Origin: Dorea longicatena
GTDB taxonomy: Bacteria > Bacillota > Clostridia > Lachnospirales > Lachnospiraceae
Direction: 5' to 3'
Assembly (NCBI RefSeq): GCF_024168045.1
Contig: NZ_CP100126.1
Coordinates: 2,761,001 to 2,825,000 of the forward strand
DNA: 64,000 bases
The first letter of the stretch is position 1. Each line of letters begins with the position of its first letter. Below the pieces are notes generated by a model that worked only from the letters and a program-made list of their open reading frames with translations, did no database searches and was not told the origin of the DNA. The translations under genes were made by a program, and so were the position numbers. Positions 10,746 to 18,333 of this stretch are shown here, in pieces.

Positions 10746-10793
10746 CTACTAAATATTGTTTTTTCAACATCATTTCCGCACAAGATATTGTGC
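10746..10793 (-). promoter_or_regulatory. Pair of NrdR-box-like operators upstream of nrdD
   Basis: Box 1 (10778-10793) is a perfect 6-4-6 inverted repeat, GCACAAGATATTGTGC. Box 2 (10746-10761) reads AAACAATATTTAGTAG on the minus strand. Each matches about 13 of 16 positions of the known ACACwATATwTwGTGT pattern. They lie exactly 32 bp apart, about three helical turns, the spacing known for tandem NrdR boxes. They sit 55-102 bases upstream of the nrdD ATG. Confidence 0.8.
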
Positions 10794-10799
10794 AAGTAA

Positions 10800-10961
10800 T
10801 ATGATACTCTATAACAGGCGAAAATGAAAGAGGTAATTTTGTTAAAATAAATGTTTGGAATACAGTCTAAATTTTGGTGATATTTTTTTACGAAATTTGT
10901 TGCATTTTTGATTTTACAGTGAGTAAAGTGTGGCGCATAGTTAAGAATACTTAAGACATAT
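10800..10961. other. Intergenic stretch between nrdD promoter and kinase terminator
   Basis: AT-rich, without an ORF. It should contain upstream parts of the nrdD promoter. I see no further repeat or RNA element. Confidence 0.4.
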
Positions 10962-10996
10962 AAACTGCCGGTACACTTTTTCTATACCGGCAGTTT
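10962..10996. terminator. Terminator after the FGGY kinase
   Basis: Perfect 12-bp stem (10962-10973 AAACTGCCGGTA / 10985-10996) with an 11-base loop. It is 13 bases beyond the kinase stop. T-rich on both flanks, so it could work in both directions. Confidence 0.8.
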
Positions 10997-11009
10997 TATT
11001 TTCACATTA

Positions 11010-12566
11010 TTATAATTGATCGACTGTATTTTTCAGAGATTTCAGATCTGTATCCAGATGCTTATACATTTCTACATAGTATGGGTACAGTTTGTCATAG
11101 GCTTCTACCCATTCTTCAACAGGTTCGATAATCTCGTTGACTTTTACGATCTTCTCAGCTGCTTTTGTAAGTTCTGGGAACACACCCAGCTTATGTCCGA
11201 CGATTAGTGCATCTCCTACCGGAACGTCTCCCGACTTGTCATCCATCACATATACCGGCATATTCAACATAGAAGCTTTAATCTGACACCATGTACGGCT
11301 CTTGGCTCCGCCTCCGCAGATACGCAGCAATTCTGCTGTCGCTCCGGCTTCTTTCACCGTCTCCATGACATGTCTGAGTGCAAAAGCCGTTCCTTCAAAT
11401 ACCGCACGGACCAGATCGCTTCTCTTCATATCCATGCCCATTCCAATGAACATACCTCTTGCATACTCATTCCAGAGCGGTGCCCGTTCTCCCAGCAGAT
11501 ATGGGAAGAAGAATAAGCCGCCGGCCCCCGGCTTTGATTCCAGAGCAAGTTCATTCAGATAAGTATAGATATTAAGATCATGCTCTTTTGCATATGCAAC
11601 TTCTTCTGCTGCCATTTTTTCAATAAACCATTTTAATGATGCACCAGTTGCTTGGATCGGTGCATCAAAGATCCATGGCATTCCATCAATAGTACATGGC
11701 TTTGTGACAACCGGAATATCTGGTGCACTCTTCGTATCACTTCCCACAAATACAAGTGATGTGGTTCCTGACGATTCTCCTGCTTCTCCGAGACGGCTCA
11801 TGCCTGTTGCATGCATTGATGCCATGGCATCACTGCAGCCTGCAATGACCGGTATCCCTTCTTCCAGTCCTGTTTCTTCTGCCGCTTCTTCTGTTACAAA
11901 TCCGATGATTTCATCTACCAGTCTCGGCTTTGGAAGCATTGCATCCAAATCCACTCCAATAACATCCCCTATCTCTTTGGACCATTCCATCGTGCTGATA
12001 TCCATGCACTGTGTTCTGGTCGCTTGATCGATATCCATCGTCATCTTCGCAGTCAGCTTGTAATTAATAAAGGAACTTGCCTGAAGGAAACACACTGTCT
12101 TTGCAAATAATTCCGGTTCATGCTTTTTAAACCATAGAATCTTATTTGGAAGAAATGCAACTGCAGGCCGTCCACCTACAATTTTCACAAACCTGTCATA
12201 ACCTATTGTCTCTACAATATAATGCAATTCCTCTATAGAACGGCTGTCCTGACATGTAATCCCATTTCTCAGGGGATTTCCCTCTGCATCCACCGGAAGC
12301 ATGGTAACTGTATGTGAACTGATGGAAATACCTCTGATTCTCTTTACAATATCATGTCCCGCCTGTTCTACAAGGCTTTTGAAAATCTCTACTGTATTAC
12401 TCCACCATTCATTTGCATCCTGTTCCCGCATATCAGACTTCAGATCCATAAAGGTACTTGGTCTGCTTGCCTCCGCAACAACTGTTCCATCTTCTCCTAA
12501 TATAATTGCTTTTAAGTTCGTTGTTCCGCAATCCATGCCCAACAAATAACTTTCTACTTTTGACAT
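11010..12566 (-). CDS. FGGY-family carbohydrate kinase (xylulokinase-like)
   Basis: 518 residues. The N-terminal LLGMDCGTTNLKAIILGEDG is the phosphate-1 motif of the ASKHA fold, and the second ATPase half has SSGTTSLVFVG and RICGGGAKSRTWCQIKAS, typical of FGGY kinases. Members phosphorylate pentuloses, gluconate, glycerol or autoinducer-2; the substrate cannot be read from sequence. Start ATG at 12566 with GGAGGG 10 bases upstream. It follows the alpha/beta hydrolase by 108 bases. It may supply the sugar phosphate for the class II aldolase of the neighbouring operon (inference). Confidence 0.88.
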   Translation of the reverse strand: MSKVESYLLGMDCGTTNLKAIILGEDGTVVAEASRPSTFMDLKSDMREQDANEWWSNTVEIFKSLVEQAGHDIVKRIRGISISSHTVTMLPVDAEGNPLRNGITCQDSRSIEELHYIVETIGYDRFVKIVGGRPAVAFLPNKILWFKKHEPELFAKTVCFLQASSFINYKLTAKMTMDIDQATRTQCMDISTMEWSKEIGDVIGVDLDAMLPKPRLVDEIIGFVTEEAAEETGLEEGIPVIAGCSDAMASMHATGMSRLGEAGESSGTTSLVFVGSDTKSAPDIPVVTKPCTIDGMPWIFDAPIQATGASLKWFIEKMAAEEVAYAKEHDLNIYTYLNELALESKPGAGGLFFFPYLLGERAPLWNEYARGMFIGMGMDMKRSDLVRAVFEGTAFALRHVMETVKEAGATAELLRICGGGAKSRTWCQIKASMLNMPVYVMDDKSGDVPVGDALIVGHKLGVFPELTKAAEKIVKVNEIIEPVEEWVEAYDKLYPYYVEMYKHLDTDLKSLKNTVDQL

Positions 12567-12674
12567 CTAAAAAAACCCTCCGCCTATCTTTTCTATGTTG
12601 ATTTAACGATAGCAGACTTCTGTATTTGTCACAAAAGCATATTTGCCATATATAAACGGAAATAAAAAGAAAGA

Positions 12675-13475
12675 TTATTTTTTCACTATAGCAAGTGTCC
12701 CTATTACACAAATTGCAAACTCTAACGGAAGATCATACGGAAGATTATGCCCTCCCGGGTAATAGACAACCTTCTTTCCTATTTGCGCGGCCAGCCGGAT
12801 TGCTGCCTGCACATACACAGAATCTTCGCTCTTTTCTCCTGCTGCAATCGTAATCTTATCAGCATGTTGGTTCATCTTATCTATATCTGGATAATATCTT
12901 AAAAGTACAGGAATCTCTTTATTGAATGCATACTCTACATTATCCAGTTCCCGCAACGATACCTCTTCTGACTTTTGAGGACTTCTTGGATCCTGATACC
13001 CTATATGTTTAGAAAAACGCAGTAATGCCATATTATACTTTCGCTTTCTGATCAATTCTTCTGTTTCTTCTGCCCAGTTTTTAAATGTCTCCTCTTCCTG
13101 CATCATGTTTCCTAACATCGCAGGTTCATACATGAGTAAATATTCTACTTTTTCTGGATATTTCTGTAAAAAATATTGTCCCACTACCGCTCCGGCACTT
13201 GCACCTGTTACAATGATCCGATCTATTTTCAACTCGTTTAGAATATCCAAAATGTCCTTTACCTGATCTTCCATGCGAAATTCCGGAGTTTTTTTACATT
13301 TACTTCTGGAATATCCTCTCCGATCATAACAGATCACTTTATAATACCTGGATAATATCTCTGCCGTCTGTTCATACAGACTTGCATCCACAATCACACC
13401 ATGTATAAGAAGAAGAGGCTTTCCCTCTCCGCGAACTTCATAATATAATTCTCCAAACTCTCTTTTTAAGATCAT
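12675..13475 (-). CDS. Alpha/beta-fold hydrolase
   Basis: 266 residues. The oxyanion segment LLLIHGVIVD is at residues 21-30, the nucleophile elbow GASAG with Ser93 follows strand 5, and the catalytic His is in YPGGHNLPYD near the C-terminus. It resembles haloperoxidase, esterase or 2-hydroxymuconate hydrolase-type proteins; no lid motif allows a substrate call. No signal peptide, so cytoplasmic. Next to the FGGY kinase, it could hydrolyse an ester or C-C bond of the imported substrate (inference). Confidence 0.85.
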   Translation of the reverse strand: MILKREFGELYYEVRGEGKPLLLIHGVIVDASLYEQTAEILSRYYKVICYDRRGYSRSKCKKTPEFRMEDQVKDILDILNELKIDRIIVTGASAGAVVGQYFLQKYPEKVEYLLMYEPAMLGNMMQEEETFKNWAEETEELIRKRKYNMALLRFSKHIGYQDPRSPQKSEEVSLRELDNVEYAFNKEIPVLLRYYPDIDKMNQHADKITIAAGEKSEDSVYVQAAIRLAAQIGKKVVYYPGGHNLPYDLPLEFAICVIGTLAIVKK

Positions 13476-13586
13476 ACTCTTTCACCTGATTTCACTATAT
13501 TTTCTTTCTCCGACGGGTTATAATATACAAAAGATTTATCGTTGTATTATTTGAATTTTGATTTCTAAATCAGAAAGGAAACACTT

Positions 13587-14222
13587 ATGCCAACTATCTA
13601 TTACGCTTATTATACACCTATTTCTGACTCCATTTCCGCTATCAGCTCACAGGAACACAACCTTGGACATACGCTTCTGCTTCAGGGATTGCAGGATCTT
13701 TTCCAGCTTTCCTTTTCACCGGAAGAACTGGAACAGGCCCTGAAAACCGACGCTAATGGCAAACCATACCTGCCAGACCACCCGGAAATTTGTTTTAACA
13801 TTACACACTGTGACCAGCTCGCTGCCTGCGTCTTTCATGACCGTCCGATCGGAATCGATGCTGAATTTCCCGGATATTATCCGGATGTCTTAGTTGACCG
13901 TGCACTCTCCGAATCTGAAAAAGACTTCCTTCAGTCCCACAATGCAGACCTTTCCGAGAATCGGGAATGGTTTTACCGCCTGTGGACATTGAAGGAAGCC
14001 TACGTTAAAAAATATGGAATTGGAGTTGATACGGATCTGACAGATTTTTCTTTTACGTTTTCCAATGTACAAGGTACATTGTCCGTCTCCTGTTCAGATC
14101 CGGCTATCTTATGTTATCAAACGAACTTAAATCATGGGCACATTTTATCTGTTTGCTACGAAGGTCCTGAACCTTCTGTTAAACTCGTTTCTTGCTCTCA
14201 GCAGCACGTACCGCCGAGATAA
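13587..14222 (+). CDS. 4'-phosphopantetheinyl transferase (Sfp type)
   Basis: Transfers phosphopantetheine from CoA to a serine of a carrier protein. 211 residues, the length of Sfp-type enzymes. The Mg-binding GIDAE is at residues 89-93 and the second motif, WTLKEAYVKKYG, in the C-terminal half. It is convergent with pta, and the 3' ends overlap by 44 bases. The only carrier protein in the window is encoded 2.8 kb away in the facing operon, with an atypical serine motif, so this enzyme is its likely partner (inference). Confidence 0.92.
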   Translation: MPTIYYAYYTPISDSISAISSQEHNLGHTLLLQGLQDLFQLSFSPEELEQALKTDANGKPYLPDHPEICFNITHCDQLAACVFHDRPIGIDAEFPGYYPDVLVDRALSESEKDFLQSHNADLSENREWFYRLWTLKEAYVKKYGIGVDTDLTDFSFTFSNVQGTLSVSCSDPAILCYQTNLNHGHILSVCYEGPEPSVKLVSCSQQHVPPR

Positions 14223-15189
14223 CAACGTTTCCTTTGATTTCACTTACCGGTGCTCCTCTTGAGCAGTCACATACAATACTGTTAAATCCCTGGAGCATCG
14301 GTCCATATGCATTCGCATGACCAAACTGTTGGATTAGCTTTACTGCTGTGTTTCCAACATTCAGATCAGGCCAGATCAGAATATTAGCTTTACCGGCTAC
14401 TTTACTTTCGCGCTTTACTTTCTTTTCCGCTACCGCCGGAACGATAGCTGCATCTAATTGAAACTCTCCATCAATTGCCAGTTCCGGACGAAGTTCATTT
14501 GCAATTTTCAGAGCTTCCGTCACTTTATCAATCAGTTCTCCCTGACCACTTCCAAGTGTAGAATAACATACCATCGCACATCTCGGCTCCCAGCCAAGAA
14601 GTTCCTGCACCGTGTCACACGCTGATATTGCGATGCTTGCCAACTGCTCAGCATCCGGGTTTGTACACACTGCACTGTCACCGACAGCCAGAAGAGAGCC
14701 TTCACTGCCTTCATATCCTGGTATATCTGCCAGTCCGATACTTGAAATTGTACTGATTCCCGGCTTCATTCCAATGATCATCTGACCTGCGAGCAGTACA
14801 TCACCAGTTGTGTTATCGATTCCGGCAAATGTAACATCTGCATCGCCGACTTTCTGCATTGCCATTGCATAATACAGTGGATCCTGCATACGTCTTCCAA
14901 TTGCCTTCTCTTTAAAAATTGTATCCGGAAGTTCTACATATCTTCTGATCACATCATTTGTGTATGTCTCATCATGAATATCTACAAAACTAAATACCGA
15001 TGGATCATAGCCTCTTTCTTCAGCAAGTTCTTTCAGTTTCTCTGCTTCCCCCACAAGAACCGGAATGATGTATCCTTCTTTTCCAGTTTCATAAGCGGCC
15101 TGCATCATTTTCTCATTCGAAGCCTCCGGAAAAGCCACTTTCTGTGGATTTTCTTTTGCTTTCGCATAAATCTGTTCTAATACGTTCAT
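14179..15189 (-). CDS. pta: Phosphate acetyltransferase (acetyl/acyl type)
   Basis: Converts acetyl-CoA (or another acyl-CoA) and phosphate to acyl phosphate. 336 residues, the short PTA_PTB type. The start ATG at 15189 is preceded by GGAGGA, itself formed by an upstream in-frame ATGGAGGAA. Family motifs include ILIWPDLNVGNTAVKLIQ and SRGAPVSEIKGNVVISA near the C-terminus. It is the last gene of the ACP-thiolase-DUF35-pta operon. An acyl-phosphate kinase partner in the window is the butyrate kinase at 26628. Confidence 0.92.
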   Translation of the reverse strand: MNVLEQIYAKAKENPQKVAFPEASNEKMMQAAYETGKEGYIIPVLVGEAEKLKELAEERGYDPSVFSFVDIHDETYTNDVIRRYVELPDTIFKEKAIGRRMQDPLYYAMAMQKVGDADVTFAGIDNTTGDVLLAGQMIIGMKPGISTISSIGLADIPGYEGSEGSLLAVGDSAVCTNPDAEQLASIAISACDTVQELLGWEPRCAMVCYSTLGSGQGELIDKVTEALKIANELRPELAIDGEFQLDAAIVPAVAEKKVKRESKVAGKANILIWPDLNVGNTAVKLIQQFGHANAYGPMLQGFNSIVCDCSRGAPVSEIKGNVVISAVRAAESKKRV

Positions 15190-15224
15190 GGAATTTTCCT
15201 CCATACTGTTACTGTTGTCCTGTA

Positions 15225-15662
15225 TTACTCATCTAATTCAAAAAATAACGTCGTATATCTTCCCATATCGTAAAATACCGGGCGGACACGTACCGGAAGT
15301 TTTCCATCAATCTCTCTTGCTTTCTTCTTGTTTACACCAAGAATAACAGCATTAATGGCAGGTCCTTCATCTAACTGGACTTCACCGCATACATATTTCA
15401 GACCACGGTCTTCCAGTTCCAGTCTTGCATTCAGAACACCTGTGAACACAAAGCTTTTTAACTCTCCCTTTCCGGTCAGTGTTGTCCACTCTGTTTCATG
15501 ATATCCGCAGCTATTACATGCAAGATGAGGAGGAAATTCGATTGCTCCACATTCCTTACATTTTCTTCCGTATATCACACCATCTTTTAATCCATTCCAG
15601 AACTTCTCAACAATATGTTCCGGATTCCAAAATTCTTCTGTTTTCATTCTCTCTGGACTCAT
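15225..15662 (-). CDS. DUF35 zinc-ribbon/OB-fold acyl-CoA-binding protein
   Basis: 145 residues. The rubredoxin-like zinc ribbon CKECGAIEFPPHLACNSCG (about residues 36-54) is followed by an OB-fold with GKGELKSFVF. DUF35 proteins form complexes with thiolase-like enzymes, for example the archaeal HMG-CoA synthase complex and PhlB of the Phl acyltransferase. It lies 12 bases after the thiolase-like gene with its own AGGAGG, which supports a two-protein complex. Confidence 0.9.
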   Translation of the reverse strand: MSPERMKTEEFWNPEHIVEKFWNGLKDGVIYGRKCKECGAIEFPPHLACNSCGYHETEWTTLTGKGELKSFVFTGVLNARLELEDRGLKYVCGEVQLDEGPAINAVILGVNKKKAREIDGKLPVRVRPVFYDMGRYTTLFFELDE

Positions 15663-15674
15663 CTTTATACCTCC

Positions 15675-16964
15675 TTAAAAATTAGATTTCAAAATAATTG
15701 CACGAACGTTCTGCGCTCCACCAAATCCTCTAAGGAAGGTATATTTCGGAAGTTTCTTAACCTGACGTTCTCCGGCTTCTCCACGCATCTGAGTAACTGC
15801 TTCAAAGACGTCTGCCATTCCGGATGCACCGAATGCATGTCCGTAAGAAGTTCTTCCTCCGTTCGTATTCATTGGTTTGTCTCCATCATAAGCGATTCTT
15901 CCGTCAAGAACATACTTCCATCCTTCTCCTTTCGGAAGATATCCAATCTCTTCAGCTGCAAGGAATGCAGAAGATCCGATAAAATCGTTGACCATAACAA
16001 GATCCATATCGTCAGCTGTCAGACCTGTTGCCTCAAATACCTGACGTGCTGCTTCTGCAGTTGCTTTCTTTTCAAGATGTGGAACGATTGCATCCAGTAC
16101 AGATGCTCCAACTGCTAATACTTCGATTGGCTTATCTGTAAACTTATGAGCAATCTCTGTCGGAACGACGATACATGCCGCAGCTCCGTCAGCAACACAG
16201 GAATCACTTGCAGTTCTTAAGTACTGTGTCATCTTCGGGTTATGACTGGATCTCATATATTCCCATACATCATCATATCCAGCCTCTTTTGCCATCTGGT
16301 CAAATGGTGTACGTCGGATTGCTCTCGGGCACAGTTCTGCCGCACGACGGAAATGATATGCCTGATGTGCAAGAACGTCATCAATCTGTTCCGGTGTCAG
16401 TCCATTTTCTTTTGCATAATAGTTGATCCAGTCATCATGGTTCATACCAGGACCACCTCCAAGGTATCTTCCATAAGCACGGTCAAAGATGGAATCCAGA
16501 TCCGGGAATAATACTTCTGAAGTAAGTGGAACACGCATATGATCCGGTGTGTTTCCATCTGGCATTCCTGTTCCCTGTTCGCTGCATCCTGTAAGCACAA
16601 CATCATACGCTCCACTGGCGACTGCGAATACTGCTTCCTCCAGTGCAATGTAACCGGTACAGCAACCTTCCGAATGAGATAATGATCCTTTTCCTCTCAT
16701 TCCAAACCAGTCTGCCACCTGAAGGTTCGGTGTAATACAGTTGTTCAGCACGTGCGGGTTTGCAGATCCGTGGAAGAAGTACTGCACATCTCTTGGCTCT
16801 ACTCCAGCATCTTTCATTGCATCCAGTGCAGCATGTCCAAAGAGTTCCCCGTTCGTAAGTCCTTTGTATGTTTCATTCTGTACGCCATTAAAAAATGGTG
16901 TTGCACCGATTCCAACAATCGATACACTTCTCATATTTTTTCCAAGTTTTACATTGTGTACCAT
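15675..16964 (-). CDS. Thiolase-superfamily enzyme (SCP2/PhlC-like)
   Basis: 429 residues from the ATG at 16964, 7 bases after AGGAGG. Cys101 in SEGCCTGYIALEEA aligns with the thiolase nucleophile (C-x-x-G). The C-terminal half has NTNGGRTSYGHAFGASGM, the usual histidine-containing thiolase loop, though substitutions leave condensation or cleavage open. With the adjacent DUF35 gene it resembles thiolase/DUF35 pairs such as PhlC-PhlB. The upstream acyl carrier protein suggests an acyl-ACP substrate or product, which is not usual for degradative thiolases (inference). Confidence 0.88.
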   Translation of the reverse strand: MVHNVKLGKNMRSVSIVGIGATPFFNGVQNETYKGLTNGELFGHAALDAMKDAGVEPRDVQYFFHGSANPHVLNNCITPNLQVADWFGMRGKGSLSHSEGCCTGYIALEEAVFAVASGAYDVVLTGCSEQGTGMPDGNTPDHMRVPLTSEVLFPDLDSIFDRAYGRYLGGGPGMNHDDWINYYAKENGLTPEQIDDVLAHQAYHFRRAAELCPRAIRRTPFDQMAKEAGYDDVWEYMRSSHNPKMTQYLRTASDSCVADGAAACIVVPTEIAHKFTDKPIEVLAVGASVLDAIVPHLEKKATAEAARQVFEATGLTADDMDLVMVNDFIGSSAFLAAEEIGYLPKGEGWKYVLDGRIAYDGDKPMNTNGGRTSYGHAFGASGMADVFEAVTQMRGEAGERQVKKLPKYTFLRGFGGAQNVRAIILKSNF

Positions 16965-16974
16965 AATTTCCTCC

Positions 16975-17214
16975 TTACATCTCATCCATTACAAAATCAA
17001 CAAGATCTCCGATAGTTTCAAATTTTCCAAATCTTGCAACCGGAATCATGACATCGAAATCATTCTCAATGGAAGCACTCATTGCTACACGTTGTGAAGA
17101 TGCCACCCCTAATTCTTCTGAGATATTTGTGTTCTCATTGATTGTAGCTGCATCTTTGTTGAATGCCATTGCTGCGAATTCAATAATTTTTGCTAAAAGT
17201 TCCTCTCTGTTCAT
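16975..17214 (-). CDS. Acyl carrier protein with atypical serine motif
   Basis: 79 residues from the ATG at 17214, with AAGGAGG 8 bases upstream. The four-helix ACP pattern is clear: acidic helix 1, NTNISEELGV, IENDF and a C-terminal FETIGDLVDFVM. The canonical Asp-Ser-Leu is replaced by Ala38-Ser39-Ser40, so the phosphopantetheine serine (Ser39) is kept while both flanking residues differ. It is the first gene of a four-gene operon with its own promoter. It is probably a specialised rather than fatty-acid-synthesis ACP. Confidence 0.88.
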   Translation of the reverse strand: MNREELLAKIIEFAAMAFNKDAATINENTNISEELGVASSQRVAMSASIENDFDVMIPVARFGKFETIGDLVDFVMDEM

Positions 17215-17294
17215 CACTGTATCCTCCTTGTATTGCATTTTTATTCCATGGACGAAGCACTGCTTCAAATGTTCATGCTTTATTTGTTAAATTC

Positions 17295-17323
17295 AGTATA
17301 GATATTTCTTGTGCAGAAGACAA
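17295..17323 (-). promoter_or_regulatory. Promoter of the ACP-thiolase-DUF35-pta operon
   Basis: Minus strand: TTGTCT (17323-17318), 17-base spacer, TATACT (17300-17295). The leader is about 75 bases. Together with the terminator at 17365-17396 it makes this operon separate from the ThuA-containing one. Confidence 0.6.
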
Positions 17324-17364
17324 TTTCATAATTTCCGCTTTATTACGGCAATATAATTTAACTC

Positions 17365-17396
17365 AAAAAAACAGGTACAGCAAAAGCCATACCTGT
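17365..17396 (-). terminator. Terminator after the ThuA-like gene
   Basis: Stem ACAGGTA/TACCTGT (17371-17377 / 17390-17396) followed on the minus strand by TTTTTT. It closes the aldolase-to-ThuA operon. Confidence 0.75.
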
Positions 17397-17425
17397 CCCA
17401 CAAAAGAAAATAAAATTTTAAAAGG

Positions 17426-18316
17426 TTACCATTTTTTAATCTCACCCATCTGAGACCATGTAATATTGTTGTAGAACGGCCATGCATTCTTGCGTCGTTC
17501 ACCTTGAATATCTGGATATGGAATCGTGACTTCTCCTGAAGCAGCCCATTCGGTACCTCGACAAAGCATAGAAGTCATATTCGGACGGCATAACGTGTCC
17601 GGGCCATGGCAGATTGCGCATACGAATACACGTCCTTTTCCATAGTTGTGTGTCCATACCACCGGTACTTCCTCATTGATGCCCGGAAGTTTGCTCATAT
17701 CGAATCCTTTATAAACGGCTGCCACATGATCCTGCATCTTATTAAGATCATAGTCTTCCAGTCTGTCTGTCACCGATGCCAGTACCGTAATGTCCGGATC
17801 CACCTGTTTTGCATTCGCAAATACGTCTTCCTGAACCGTCATCCAGCTTTCCTGGTTTACAGCCACAATTTCATGCGCATCCCGGTGCGTATGAATGACA
17901 TACTCCAATGCCGGATTCTTACGAACGCCGTTAATATCGCCGGCAGCCCCCTTCAGTTCAAAATCGAATCCGACAAGCTTTACATATTCATCATCGTGTA
18001 CACGTCCTGTAGGGTTCATAATTGCAGTATGTAAGAGAACACATCCGCCGCCATTCTTTACATATTCATAAAGTGCCTCTTCTGCTGTCTTTCCCCAGTT
18101 CACAAACGGTGTCTCAATGGATTCCTTGCCATCATAATTAATAAATACTGCATCGTATTTTTTCAGTGTCTCAGCAGTACACCCCGTAAATTCCTCCGTA
18201 ATTTTAACTTTAAATCTCTCTGTTGATTCCAACATATAGCGGATCATCGGGTTCATAAGCGGAGTGTGTTCATCTGTTACAATTCCGGTGATAAGCAGAA
18301 TATTCAGCTTCTCCAT
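17426..18316 (-). CDS. ThuA-like (trehalose-utilisation/glutamine-amidotransferase-like) protein
   Basis: 296 residues with the class I glutamine-amidotransferase-like fold: LLITGIVTDEHT at the start, YDAVFINYDGKE, and NGGGCVLLHTAI where the nucleophile elbow would be, with His instead of Cys, as in ThuA proteins. PVVWTHNYGKGRVFVCAICHG is the conserved ThuA C-terminal segment. ThuA proteins occur in sugar catabolic operons, with a role in sugar oxidation reported for rhizobial ThuA/B. It is last in the six-gene operon. The exact reaction is unknown. Confidence 0.85.
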   Translation of the reverse strand: MEKLNILLITGIVTDEHTPLMNPMIRYMLESTERFKVKITEEFTGCTAETLKKYDAVFINYDGKESIETPFVNWGKTAEEALYEYVKNGGGCVLLHTAIMNPTGRVHDDEYVKLVGFDFELKGAAGDINGVRKNPALEYVIHTHRDAHEIVAVNQESWMTVQEDVFANAKQVDPDITVLASVTDRLEDYDLNKMQDHVAAVYKGFDMSKLPGINEEVPVVWTHNYGKGRVFVCAICHGPDTLCRPNMTSMLCRGTEWAASGEVTIPYPDIQGERRKNAWPFYNNITWSQMGEIKKW

Positions 18317-18333
18317 CCATTTTCCCTCCTTTT

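Noticed and set aside
17426..18316. ThuA-like protein considered as an active glutamine amidotransferase
   Set aside because: The nucleophile elbow has no Cys (LLHTAI), so the glutaminase chemistry is not supported.
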